The notes below the pieces were generated by a model that made no database searches, had not been told where the DNA came from, and saw only the letters and a list, made by a program, of their open reading frames with translations. Positions 16,749 to 24,908 of a stretch of DNA of 64,000 nt are shown here, one piece after another. The translations under genes were made by a program, and so were the position numbers. Origin of the DNA: an uncultured Faecalibacterium sp. (GTDB lineage Bacteria > Bacillota > Clostridia > Oscillospirales > Ruminococcaceae); NCBI GenBank assembly GCA_900540455.1, contig UQGD01000002.1:62001-126000 (forward strand). Direction: 5' to 3'. Position 1 is the stretch's first letter, and each line of letters starts with the position of its first letter.

Positions 16749-17419
16749 AGGTCCTCCTTTTTCAACAAAAAATAGTCTTCGGTGTCATTGCCTACCAGCA
16801 GCAAGATCTCTTCCATAAGCAGAGCGTTGGCTTGGGCGGTTCGTTCCAGCCAATCCAGATCTTTGCCGCAGCTATGCAGGTTATCTGTCAGGACCTGACC
16901 GTCCAGCACAAAAGGAATGGTGGCATGGGCATTTTTTGCTGTGCGTTGGAGATCGGCCAAGGTCAAAGGTTCTTTCTCCGGCCGCAGCGCCACAGAAAGA
17001 CTGCCGTTCGTCTCGATCAACGCATAGGAAACATCCCGCGGGTCAAAGATCCCTTGTCCCCGCAGTGCCTCCATCAGGTCGGCTGCGGTCAGACGCAGCA
17101 TCTTCAATGCGTTTTGGTCGATCTCCCCGTCCTGGATCACTGTTTTGGGGCGTCCCGCTAAAAGATTGAAAAACTTCTGACTGCGGAAGGAAAGTACAGA
17201 CCCCAGTAGTTCCAGCGCTGCGATCAAGAATAAAGGGATCAAACTGGCTGTTACAGGTGTCTGGTCTGATTCGATGGAGATGGATGCCAGGTTGGAGATC
17301 AGAATGGTGGATACCAGCTCCTCCGGCTGCAGCTCTCCCAACTGACGTTTGCCCATCAGCCGCATGGAAAACAGAACACTCAGATAGATCACGATGGTAC
17401 GAAAGATCAGAAGTTTCAT
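16745..17419 (-). CDS. DUF421 (YetF-like) membrane protein
   Basis: 224 residues. The start at 17419 (MKLLIFRTIVIYL) has AGGAGAG just upstream; an in-frame extension to 17497 lacks a ribosome-binding site. Three hydrophobic segments occupy about residues 1-85, followed by the conserved family motif GRPKTVIQDGEIDQ, and a soluble alpha/beta domain with LRGQGIFDPRDVSYALIETNG. YetF homologues occur in the Bacillus spore or cell membrane; their biochemical role is unclear to me. It is divergent from the gerA operon across 106 bases, and a CCTCTGT/ACAGAGG hairpin (17427-17433 with 17444-17450) overlaps its ribosome-binding site in the mRNA. Confidence 0.88.
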   Translation of the reverse strand: MKLLIFRTIVIYLSVLFSMRLMGKRQLGELQPEELVSTILISNLASISIESDQTPVTASLIPLFLIAALELLGSVLSFRSQKFFNLLAGRPKTVIQDGEIDQNALKMLRLTAADLMEALRGQGIFDPRDVSYALIETNGSLSVALRPEKEPLTLADLQRTAKNAHATIPFVLDGQVLTDNLHSCGKDLDWLERTAQANALLMEEILLLVGNDTEDYFLLKKEDL

Positions 17420-17525
17420 AAACTCTCCTCTGTGTTTTTTTGAACAGAGGCCAGGGCCGTGCACCCGGCATGTATAGGGACTCTTCCTACGGGGCAAGAT
17501 ATCCCGGTATAGGAGGGGGATACGG

Positions 17526-18974
17526 ATGCAGCAGCTTTCAAGATCACTTTCGGCAAATCTGGCTCAGCTCAAGGATAGCTTTGGTCAGTCTGCGGATTTT
17601 TATTCCAAGCAGGTGCAGCTGTACGGCTGCCCTTGTGCGATCCTTTTGTTTGACGGTATGGCCAGCCTCAGCTCTTTATGGACAGTGCTGCTGGATGCAG
17701 CCAGCCGTCATACGCCTGCCGCCGCACAAAGCAAGCTGGAAGGGGAGCAGGTGTTTGCACTGATCTTTCACCAGTCAGATCTTCCGGCAGAAAGCACACC
17801 TGTGGCGGATATGGCCGACCTTGTCCGCCGTATGACGGCCGGGATGGCTGTCCTGCTGATGGATGGCTGTGACAGGGGCATTGCGTTTTCGGTGCAGAAC
17901 CTCAAATTTCGCTCAGTAGGGGAACCAGAAGGAGAGGGAAACCTTCGTGGCTCCCGGGAAGGGTTCAGCGATCTGCTGCGCATCAACCTCAGTTTGCTGC
18001 GCCGGCTGATCCGCACAGAAGCCTTGGTGCAGGAGGTGGCGCAGGCGGATACCCCTATGGCTACCGAATATGCGCTGTGCTATTGTAAAGGGAAGGTGTC
18101 TCCGCAGGCGCTGGAATATGTGCGCAAAGCACTGACAGCAGCAAAACCTGCGATGCTGCTGGATTCCAGTTATTTTTTGCCCTGGCTCCTGCCAGCGAGT
18201 TTTCGGCTTTTTACACCCGTCAGCTATACACAGCGTCCAGCTGTGGCCGCCGCCAAATTGTGCGAGGGAAAGATCCTTGTCATGGTCAATGGAAGTCCCT
18301 CTGCATTGGTGCTGCCTGCACTGTTCAGCGAGAACTTTGAATGTCTGGACGACTATGGGACCACGGCGTTCTTTTCCTCATTTTTGCGGATACTAAAATA
18401 TGCATCTTTTGCGCTGACGGTATTTTTGCCGGGTGCTTTTGTATGCATTGCCGTCTATCTGCCAGAGCTGCTGCCCCCGCAGCTGTTATACCGTATCGCT
18501 GCTGCTGAAAAGGCAACACCGATGCCATTGTTTGCAGAGATGGTCATGGTGATCCTGATCCTGGAGGTGATCCGGGAAGCGGGTCTCCGGATGCCGCAGA
18601 CCTTGGGCCACTCTGTTAGTCTAGTGGCCGCATTGGTCATTGGGGATGCCGCTATCTCAGCAGGTCTGATGAGCACCCCGGTGATCTTGGTGGCAAGCAT
18701 CACATCCATTGCAGTATTTGTAACACCTTCTCTGTACGAAAGTGCTACCGTCCTTCGGTTGGGCGTGGTATTTGCTGCCGGGCTGGCCGGACCGGTTGGG
18801 CTGGCGGCTTCGGCATTGCTGTTTTTGCTGGCACTTTCGTCGGTTTCTGCGCTGGGGGTGCCATATCTGTCTAGCCGCAGCACCCCTTCTCCGGATGGTG
18901 TTCTGCGGCGGAACTACCGTAAATTATCTGCCACACCCTTTGATATCTGGAAGAAGGGAGGAAACAAGTCTTGA
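17526..18974 (+). CDS. spore germination protein, GerA / SpoVAF family
   Basis: 482 residues. The N-terminal soluble half carries the family segment EGFSDLLRINLSLLRRLIRT (about residues 139-158). The C-terminal half has several membrane helices (about 283-445) with the conserved EVIREAGLRMPQTLGHSVS and LVIGDAAISAGLMS segments. GerA-type A subunits form germinant receptors in the spore inner membrane with B and C subunits. GGAGGGGG stands before the ATG. The stop overlaps the next start by TTGA. Which germinant it would sense cannot be read. Confidence 0.92.
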   Translation: MQQLSRSLSANLAQLKDSFGQSADFYSKQVQLYGCPCAILLFDGMASLSSLWTVLLDAASRHTPAAAQSKLEGEQVFALIFHQSDLPAESTPVADMADLVRRMTAGMAVLLMDGCDRGIAFSVQNLKFRSVGEPEGEGNLRGSREGFSDLLRINLSLLRRLIRTEALVQEVAQADTPMATEYALCYCKGKVSPQALEYVRKALTAAKPAMLLDSSYFLPWLLPASFRLFTPVSYTQRPAVAAAKLCEGKILVMVNGSPSALVLPALFSENFECLDDYGTTAFFSSFLRILKYASFALTVFLPGAFVCIAVYLPELLPPQLLYRIAAAEKATPMPLFAEMVMVILILEVIREAGLRMPQTLGHSVSLVAALVIGDAAISAGLMSTPVILVASITSIAVFVTPSLYESATVLRLGVVFAAGLAGPVGLAASALLFLLALSSVSALGVPYLSSRSTPSPDGVLRRNYRKLSATPFDIWKKGGNKS

Positions 18975-19774
18975 AGCAGCATCTTTCAGCAGCTCCTGCT
19001 ACGCTGGCACTGAGTTTGGTGACGGCTGCCCTGGCGGAGTTTCTTCTTTCCTTTGGTTTGCAGGCGGATGTCCGTACACAGCTGCTCGGAGGGATCGCGG
19101 GCACACTAGGGATGGCCCTGCTGACCGGTTTGCTGGCAGAGCCGCTGTCCCGGTGCCGTCCGGAAGGGGCCGGACGTTTTGTCTATTTGTGGCTGGGTGT
19201 ATGGCTGGCAGCAGAGCTGATTCAGCTGCTGTGGCAGGCACACCAGCTTTGTTGGCAGCAGTTCTCCTCACTGGCGGTCATTGGGCTGGCACCGGGTCTG
19301 CTCTGGATCGGATGGTGCTCCGGTCAGCCAAATCTTGACCATACGGCCCGCATCCTGTGGTGGTTTGTGGCAGTTGGCGGGCTGATCGCTTTACTGGGGC
19401 TGGGGGAGCAGGCGAGATGGCAGCGCTTGATGGAGACAGATTCCCTCCCGGCCACATGGACCGTGCCATTGTATGCAGAATACTTTGCGCTGCCAATGCT
19501 GTGTTCCAGACCTCAAAAAAGCGCAATACTCCCATTTGTCAGTTTTGGTATTCAGATCAGTTTTGCTTTTGCTGTACAGATGGTCTTTGGTGTCAAAGCG
19601 GACGAATATGGCGGCGCAGAACTGCTGCGCGCTATGAGCTTGGGCGTTTTTTCTCGATTGGATGCGTTGCTGGTACTGATCTGGCTGATAAGCGGCCTGT
19701 TTCGTATCTGCTTGCTGAGCTATCTGATCCACGGATTTTATTCTGCGCTAAAAAAGGAGGTCCCCCCATGCTGA
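18971..19774 (+). CDS. GerB-like germination protein, short form
   Basis: 267 residues from a TTG that overlaps the gerA stop; GGGAGG lies nine bases upstream. The protein is almost wholly hydrophobic with about eight membrane segments. The C-terminal ELLRAMSLGVFSRLDALLVL segment resembles the conserved end of GerAB amino-acid-permease-like subunits (R, FxRxD). Typical GerB proteins are about 360 residues, so this one is clearly shorter, and the N-terminal permease motif is not obvious. The assignment rests on its position between A and C subunits plus the C-terminal match. It overlaps gerC by seven bases. Confidence 0.75.
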   Translation: MKQHLSAAPATLALSLVTAALAEFLLSFGLQADVRTQLLGGIAGTLGMALLTGLLAEPLSRCRPEGAGRFVYLWLGVWLAAELIQLLWQAHQLCWQQFSSLAVIGLAPGLLWIGWCSGQPNLDHTARILWWFVAVGGLIALLGLGEQARWQRLMETDSLPATWTVPLYAEYFALPMLCSRPQKSAILPFVSFGIQISFAFAVQMVFGVKADEYGGAELLRAMSLGVFSRLDALLVLIWLISGLFRICLLSYLIHGFYSALKKEVPPC

Positions 19775-20727
19775 ATCGCCGTACACTGGCATTGGCGGCC
19801 TTGGGGCTGTGGTGTCTTTTATTTGTGCGCACCCGCACCACAGAAAAAAGTATGGTGCGGGCTGTGATGCTGGAATGGGATGCGCAAGGCTGGACGGCAG
19901 GGCTGCTTTATCAAGCGCCGGAGGCTGCAGCAGATTCCTCCAAGGCATCTGCCCAGGTTCGTTTTGCCGCTGCGCAAGGGGGCAGTCTGGGTCAGGCGCT
20001 CTCTACGGCGGAAGGCTTGCTGCCGCAGCAGGCAGATTACCGGCTGTGCGATCATGTGCTGCTGACACCAGGATGCACCCAGGGGTGGCTGCGTGAGTAT
20101 GAGCAGCTGGTGCTGGAGCGCCGGTGCGGCCGTTTGACTGCTCGGATCTTGGGGTGTGGTTTTACCTGTCAGGAGCTGTCTCAGGCCAGTGAGGAAACAG
20201 AGGGCCTTCCAGAAAAATTGCTGCAAGCGGCAAAGCAGGCTGTTCCGTCTGCGGGGGTCCTTTACCAGAGGGAAGAAGGGCTTACCGTTCCACTGCTGGC
20301 ATTGCAGCAGGATGGCGTCCATCGGGCGGAGGGAGGGCTGCTGCTCAGCCCATCCGGACGGACACGCATGACAGAGGACCAGCTGCAAGCCGCCCTGATG
20401 ATCCAGAAAAAAGGGGGTGAGAGACGCTTCTGGGCAAATGGCCAGGAGCTTTGCCTCCGGGTCGCTGCAGTTTCCCTAGAGCAGCAAAAAGAGTCGTTTC
20501 TTCTCCGCATGGATTGTCAGCCGCACGCAGGCGGGGTAGAACCAGACCAAGAGCAGGCTGTACAGCTAGAGCAGCTTTGCCAGGAGGTGGTACAGCTGTA
20601 TTGGACCTATGGGGTGGATCTGGCAGGGCTTTGTCCGTTCGCTCGATCCCAGAACCTGCGGGCGGTGCAGATACAAAAAAACATCTGCCCGCAGGTGCAG
20701 GCAGATGTTCGTTTTTTACAGTGGTAA
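19768..20727 (+). CDS. GerC-like germination protein, short and divergent
   Basis: 319 residues. AAAAGGAGG precedes the ATG at 19768. An N-terminal hydrophobic segment (about 5-19) contains a Cys (GLWC) but not a standard lipobox, so lipidation as in GerAC is uncertain. The C-terminal part, including the QVQADVRFL end, resembles the last strand of GerAC domain 3. Usual GerC proteins are about 370-400 residues. The last codons overlap a strong terminator hairpin (20680-20717), which is unusual. The call depends heavily on operon position after gerA and gerB. Confidence 0.7.
   Translation: MLNRRTLALAALGLWCLLFVRTRTTEKSMVRAVMLEWDAQGWTAGLLYQAPEAAADSSKASAQVRFAAAQGGSLGQALSTAEGLLPQQADYRLCDHVLLTPGCTQGWLREYEQLVLERRCGRLTARILGCGFTCQELSQASEETEGLPEKLLQAAKQAVPSAGVLYQREEGLTVPLLALQQDGVHRAEGGLLLSPSGRTRMTEDQLQAALMIQKKGGERRFWANGQELCLRVAAVSLEQQKESFLLRMDCQPHAGGVEPDQEQAVQLEQLCQEVVQLYWTYGVDLAGLCPFARSQNLRAVQIQKNICPQVQADVRFLQW
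20680..20717. terminator. bidirectional terminator inside the 3' end of gerC
   Basis: AACATCTGCC (20680-20689) pairs perfectly with GGCAGATGTT (20700-20709), followed by six T (20712-20717). An A run on the other side makes it work for the convergent kinase gene, whose stop is at 20734. The gerC stop codon lies at 20725-20727, beyond the T run. Confidence 0.8.
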
Positions 20728-20733
20728 AGCGGT

Positions 20734-22083
20734 TCAGTGTGCGATCTCAAAGGTTACAGTGATAGTCGTACCGACATCCACTTCACTTTCCAGTTTTATG
20801 CGGGCGTTATGGATACGGGCGATATGCTTGACGATGGCCAGGCCCAACCCAGTGCCGCCAGTGGCTTTGCTGCGGCTTTTATCCACGCGATAGAACCGCT
20901 CAAATACGCTGGATTGCGCTTCCGCCGGGATGCCGATGCCGTTGTCCCGCACAGTCAAAGTACAGTGACCATCCCGCCCGCAGGCAGTGATCAGCTGTAC
21001 TTTTCCGCCAGGACGGTTGTAGCGGATCGCATTGTCACACAGGTTCTGGCATAGTTCATCCAGCAGCGCACGGCTTCCCAGTACAGGGGCGCTTTCGCCC
21101 AGATAGGTCAACGAGATATAGGCCCGGCGGGCATTTACCTTTTGACGGTCTACGCAGTCTCTTACAACATCCAGCAGATCCACCGTTTCCATAGGAGGGG
21201 CTACCCTTGCATCACTGACATTGTCCAGATGAGACAAGGCCAGGATGTCGTTCACCAAACGGATCATGCGGGCGGCTTCCACGTGGATCTTGTGACCAAA
21301 CTCCGCTACGTCCTCTGGCTTTGCAATTCCGGTTTCGATCAACTCGGCATAACCGGAAATGCTTGTCAGGGGCGTTTTTAATTCATGGCTCACATTGGCG
21401 GTAAACTCCTGCCGCATTTTTTCGTTGTTTTCGCGCAGGATACGGTCCGAATGGATGCTCTCCGCAAAGGGGATAAGCTCTTTGTAGGGGACACGCTCCT
21501 GGATATGGTCCAGATCATCGGTCATTTGCAGGACCGGCTGGACCAGGCTCCGGGTCAGCAGCCCGGCCATTACGGCGGCAACGCCCATCATCAGCAGACA
21601 GCTCAGCAGGATGGCCGGCAGAGCTGCATCGTAAATGGACCAAAGCGTCTCGGAATTTTGAGCAACCCGCAAAACTTCGCCGCCAGAGAGCCGCACTGCA
21701 TAGTAGTAGGTCTCAAACCCCATCGTGCGGGAGTCTCGCCGGTCCCGTCCTTCGCCTGATTCCAGCGCCTGCTGGATCTCCGGGCGGGAAAGGTGATTTT
21801 CCATCTGCTGGGGTCCATCAGAGTCAAAGATCACACTTCCGTCCGATGCGATCAGGGTCAGGCGCAGGTCCGCAGGGGCAAAGTCCTCTAAATGTTCTGC
21901 GGCATCGGGCAGCTGACAGGCGACAGCCACCAGACTGGCCTCATTTTCCAGTGCAGTCCATGCTTGTTTGGTAAACGCCCTATGGAATATAAAAATACAG
22001 AGCGCAGCTGTGCACACAAGCCCGACAAAACCCATCAGGAACAGCCGGTAGCTGATTTTTTCTTCCATATTGCGCAGTTTCAT
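20734..22083 (-). CDS. phoR: sensor histidine kinase, PhoR type
   Basis: 449 residues. An N-terminal membrane helix (about 13-33), an extracytoplasmic sensor region and a second helix (about 154-176) are followed by a HAMP-like linker. The dimerisation and phosphorylation site His233 is in NVSHELKTPLTSISGY. The ATPase domain shows the N box (LCDNAIRYNRPGGKVQL), DNGIGIP and GTGLGLAIVKHI. The start overlaps the response regulator stop by four bases. The phosphate assignment comes from the Na/Pi cotransporter in the same operon and the Pho box upstream; a PAS domain is not obvious. Confidence 0.88.
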   Translation of the reverse strand: MKLRNMEEKISYRLFLMGFVGLVCTAALCIFIFHRAFTKQAWTALENEASLVAVACQLPDAAEHLEDFAPADLRLTLIASDGSVIFDSDGPQQMENHLSRPEIQQALESGEGRDRRDSRTMGFETYYYAVRLSGGEVLRVAQNSETLWSIYDAALPAILLSCLLMMGVAAVMAGLLTRSLVQPVLQMTDDLDHIQERVPYKELIPFAESIHSDRILRENNEKMRQEFTANVSHELKTPLTSISGYAELIETGIAKPEDVAEFGHKIHVEAARMIRLVNDILALSHLDNVSDARVAPPMETVDLLDVVRDCVDRQKVNARRAYISLTYLGESAPVLGSRALLDELCQNLCDNAIRYNRPGGKVQLITACGRDGHCTLTVRDNGIGIPAEAQSSVFERFYRVDKSRSKATGGTGLGLAIVKHIARIHNARIKLESEVDVGTTITVTFEIAH

Positions 22084-22769
22084 TCGTCGCCAGCCTCCTC
22101 GCTGTCCGCCAGCTTATAGCCCACTTTGCGCACAGTGCAGATGTAACGCCCGGCATCTCCCAGCTTTTTGCGCAGAGTGCGGATGTGCATATCCACTGTT
22201 CGGCTTTCTACCGAGATATCGGTGCCCCATACCACCTGCAAAATGGTCTCACGGGTGACCACAAGGTTTGTGTGCTCCAAGAGCAGCAACAGCAGGGAAT
22301 ACTCCTTGTAGGTCAGATCCACCGGCGTACCGCCCACCGTTACACTGTGACGGTCGTTGTCCAGGGAGATCTCGTGGAAGGTGTAGACGCTGGGTTTTGC
22401 TTCCGGTGCAGAGCGGCGCAGCGCTGCACGCACACGGCTCAAAAACTCCATGATACCAAACGGTTTCGTGATGTAATCATCTGCACCACAATCCAGACCA
22501 CGCACAGTATCCAGTTCGCTGGTTTTCGCAGTGACCATGATCACCGGCAGGCGCCGCAGGGAAGGGATGGCCCGTAATTTTTTTAGGATCGTATACCCAT
22601 CTTCGTCCGGCAGCATTACATCCAGGAGCACCAGCTCCGGCTCCTCGGTCCGCATAGCCTGCCAGAAAGGCTCTGAGCTGTCGAATCCTACAGCCTGATA
22701 CCCACTGGATTGCAGTGCATATTGCTCCAATTCACGGATGGCAGCGTCATCCTCTACAATATAGATCAT
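22080..22769 (-). CDS. phoP: response regulator, PhoP/PhoB (OmpR) family
   Basis: 229 residues. The receiver domain has the acidic pocket VEDD near residue 6, phospho-acceptor Asp50 in LVLLDVMLPDEDG and Lys in ITKPFG. A C-terminal winged helix follows (about 130-225; TYKEYSLLLLLLEHTNLVVTR region, and SRTVDMHIRTLRKKLG). Four-base overlaps on both sides tie it to the cotransporter and kinase genes. It probably binds the TTTACA repeats at 24691-24730 and so controls its own operon when phosphate is scarce. Confidence 0.9.
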   Translation of the reverse strand: MIYIVEDDAAIRELEQYALQSSGYQAVGFDSSEPFWQAMRTEEPELVLLDVMLPDEDGYTILKKLRAIPSLRRLPVIMVTAKTSELDTVRGLDCGADDYITKPFGIMEFLSRVRAALRRSAPEAKPSVYTFHEISLDNDRHSVTVGGTPVDLTYKEYSLLLLLLEHTNLVVTRETILQVVWGTDISVESRTVDMHIRTLRKKLGDAGRYICTVRKVGYKLADSEEAGDE

Positions 22770-24583
22770 ACCTTTTTCGGCTCCTCTTTCGGCTCCTCAG
22801 GGGTCTCGGCAGCATTGTCCTGATCCGGGAAGAGATAACGCTCGCGGTAGCGATCCAGGCGGCGGTGGAACTGCTCGCTCTCCTTAGTCTGGTTGCTCTG
22901 ACGCAGATCGTTCAGGTAAGCGTGGGTGTCAAAGCTGTCCTGCGCAACCTCGATCTGTGCAACAGCTACGTTACTGCAGTGGTCGCAGATACGCTCATAG
23001 TTGGTCAGCAGGTCTTCCAACACAAAACCATACTCAATAGAGCAGCTTCCCACCTGCAAACGGGCCACATGGCGGGCCTTGATGGCGCGCACCAATTCGT
23101 TGACCACGGCTTCCAGCGGCTCTACCTTGCCTGCCATATGCAGGTCGCCCTTGCGGAATGCATCGGTGGTGCGGTTCAGGATATCCTGCACCGCATCCTC
23201 CAGGACCCGCAGTTCCTCACGGGCATCGTTGGAGAACCGAACACTCTTCTCCTTCATTTCCTCAGCAGACTCCAGCAGATTAACCGAGTGGTCGCTGATG
23301 CGCTCAAAATCGCTGATGGTGTGCAGCAGGGTATTTACGCTCTGGCTGTCGGCGTGACTGAGCTGATAGCCGGACAGTTTTACCAGGTAGGTGCCCAGAG
23401 CATCCTCGTAATCATCCACCTTCTGCTCCTGCTCCCGGACCTTCTTGGCCAGGGCATCGTCCCAGGTGTGGGTCAGGCTCATGGCCTGCATCACGCCTGC
23501 GCGGGCCAGCTCAGCCATATCAGCCGTAGCGGCACGGGCACGCTGCACAGCCACGGTGGGGGTGTTGAGCAGACGCTCATCCAGCAGGGCAAATTTCTCC
23601 TGCTGTGCAGCATCCTCGGGGATGGTGATGAACGCCAGCTTCTCCAGCACGCTGGCAAAGGGCAGCAGTACAGCGGTGGTCAGCACGTTGAAGACGGAGT
23701 GGACGATGGCGATATCCCACGCCGCAATGGTGTCGTTGACAAAGGTAAAATGCAGGACCGCATTCAGGCCATAGAAAGCGACCAGGAACAGGGTCACACC
23801 AATGATATTGAAGTACAGATGGACGATGGCTGCCCGGCGGGCATTCTTGTTGGCACCCACCGAGGAGATCAGGGCGGTGACGCAGGTGCCGATATTCTGA
23901 CCCATGATAATGGGGATGGCACTGCCATAGGTGATGACACCCGTGGAGCTCAAAGCCTGCAAAATACCCACACTGGCACTGGAACTCTGGATCACAGCGG
24001 TGACCAGAGCGCCTACCAGGACGCCCAGAATGGGGTTGGAGAACCGAACGAACAGGCTGGTGAACCATGCTTCATCCTGCAGCGGAGAAACTGCGTCGGA
24101 CATGGTGGTCATACCGGTCATCAGCACAGCAAAACCGATCATGATGGTGCCCACGCCCTTTTTGCGCTCGCTCTTGCACATATATAGAATGATGCCGATG
24201 AAAGCCAGCACGGGGCTGAAGGAAGTCGGCTTCATCATCTGGATCAGCAGGCTGTCACCCTCCAGACCGGACAGACTCAGGATCCAGCTGGTAACGGTGG
24301 TGCCCACATTGCTGCCCATGATGACGCCGATGGCCTGGTGCAGCTGCATGATGCCGCTGTTTACAAAGCCGACCACCATAACAGTGGTAGCGCTGGAGCT
24401 CTGGATGACCGCCGTCACCACCAAGCCCAGGAAAAAGCCCTTGATGGGGCTGTCGGTCAGGCGGCTCAGGATCTTTTGCAGATGACCGCCGGCCTGTTTT
24501 TCCAGCGCTTTGCCCATGATGTCCATACCGAACAGAAACAGGGCAAGGCCGCCAAACAGGGAAAATACATGAAAGATCGTCAT
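22766..24583 (-). CDS. Na/Pi cotransporter family protein with PhoU-like domain
   Basis: 605 residues. The start at 24583 (MTIFHVFSLFGGLALFLFG) has AGAGG upstream; the frame extends to 24736 but through the promoter. The membrane part (about 1-310) contains the two inverted repeats of the type II Na/Pi cotransporter family, each with a QSSSA motif (AVIQSSSATTV and AVIQSSSASVG) and a GxNIGT-type segment. The C-terminal cytoplasmic part (about 340-560) is helical and PhoU-like. It imports phosphate with sodium. It is the first gene of a coupled operon with the regulator and kinase. Confidence 0.92.
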   Translation of the reverse strand: MTIFHVFSLFGGLALFLFGMDIMGKALEKQAGGHLQKILSRLTDSPIKGFFLGLVVTAVIQSSSATTVMVVGFVNSGIMQLHQAIGVIMGSNVGTTVTSWILSLSGLEGDSLLIQMMKPTSFSPVLAFIGIILYMCKSERKKGVGTIMIGFAVLMTGMTTMSDAVSPLQDEAWFTSLFVRFSNPILGVLVGALVTAVIQSSSASVGILQALSSTGVITYGSAIPIIMGQNIGTCVTALISSVGANKNARRAAIVHLYFNIIGVTLFLVAFYGLNAVLHFTFVNDTIAAWDIAIVHSVFNVLTTAVLLPFASVLEKLAFITIPEDAAQQEKFALLDERLLNTPTVAVQRARAATADMAELARAGVMQAMSLTHTWDDALAKKVREQEQKVDDYEDALGTYLVKLSGYQLSHADSQSVNTLLHTISDFERISDHSVNLLESAEEMKEKSVRFSNDAREELRVLEDAVQDILNRTTDAFRKGDLHMAGKVEPLEAVVNELVRAIKARHVARLQVGSCSIEYGFVLEDLLTNYERICDHCSNVAVAQIEVAQDSFDTHAYLNDLRQSNQTKESEQFHRRLDRYRERYLFPDQDNAAETPEEPKEEPKKV

Positions 24584-24674
24584 AGGTTTTCCTCTCTTTG
24601 CTTTCGTCCTCAGGGTATGCTGCCCTAAAGAAGGCTCTTCAAGGCAGACAAACCGATTTTCAAAGTCTGGTTTA

Positions 24675-24730
24675 AGTATAAAGTAGGGAATGTAAAATCG
24701 GAAACCGGCTCTATGTAAAATCCATGTAAA
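24675..24730 (-). promoter_or_regulatory. Pho box and promoter of the Na/Pi cotransporter operon
   Basis: On the minus strand, TTTACA occurs at 24730-24725 and again exactly 11 bases on at 24719-24714, with a third copy at 24696-24691. This is the repeat and spacing bound by PhoP in Bacillus. A -10 TATACT lies at 24680-24675; the -35 position (TTCCGA, 17-base spacer) is weak, as expected for an activated promoter. The rest of the 325-base gap 24584-24908 holds the hprK promoter and no gene that I can see. Confidence 0.75.
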
Positions 24731-24824
24731 GTCCACCGGAACCTTACCTAAAGTATACCCCGTTTATACCTGTTTGTACAAGAGATAGCTGGATGCTTTG
24801 GAATCTGCTTCCCGCAAAAGAGAA

Positions 24825-24853
24825 TTGTAATTCCCGCCAAAGTCTATTATAAT
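24825..24853 (+). promoter_or_regulatory. promoter of the hprK operon
   Basis: TTGTAA (24825-24830), a 17-base spacer and a perfect TATAAT (24848-24853), 55 bases before the hprK start. No further promoter is evident before murB, rapZ, whiA or dnaE. Confidence 0.8.
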
Positions 24854-24908
24854 AAGGGGGAGAGCGCCCTGAGCGCAAGGAAGATAAGGGTATACAGGAG
24901 GATGGAGC

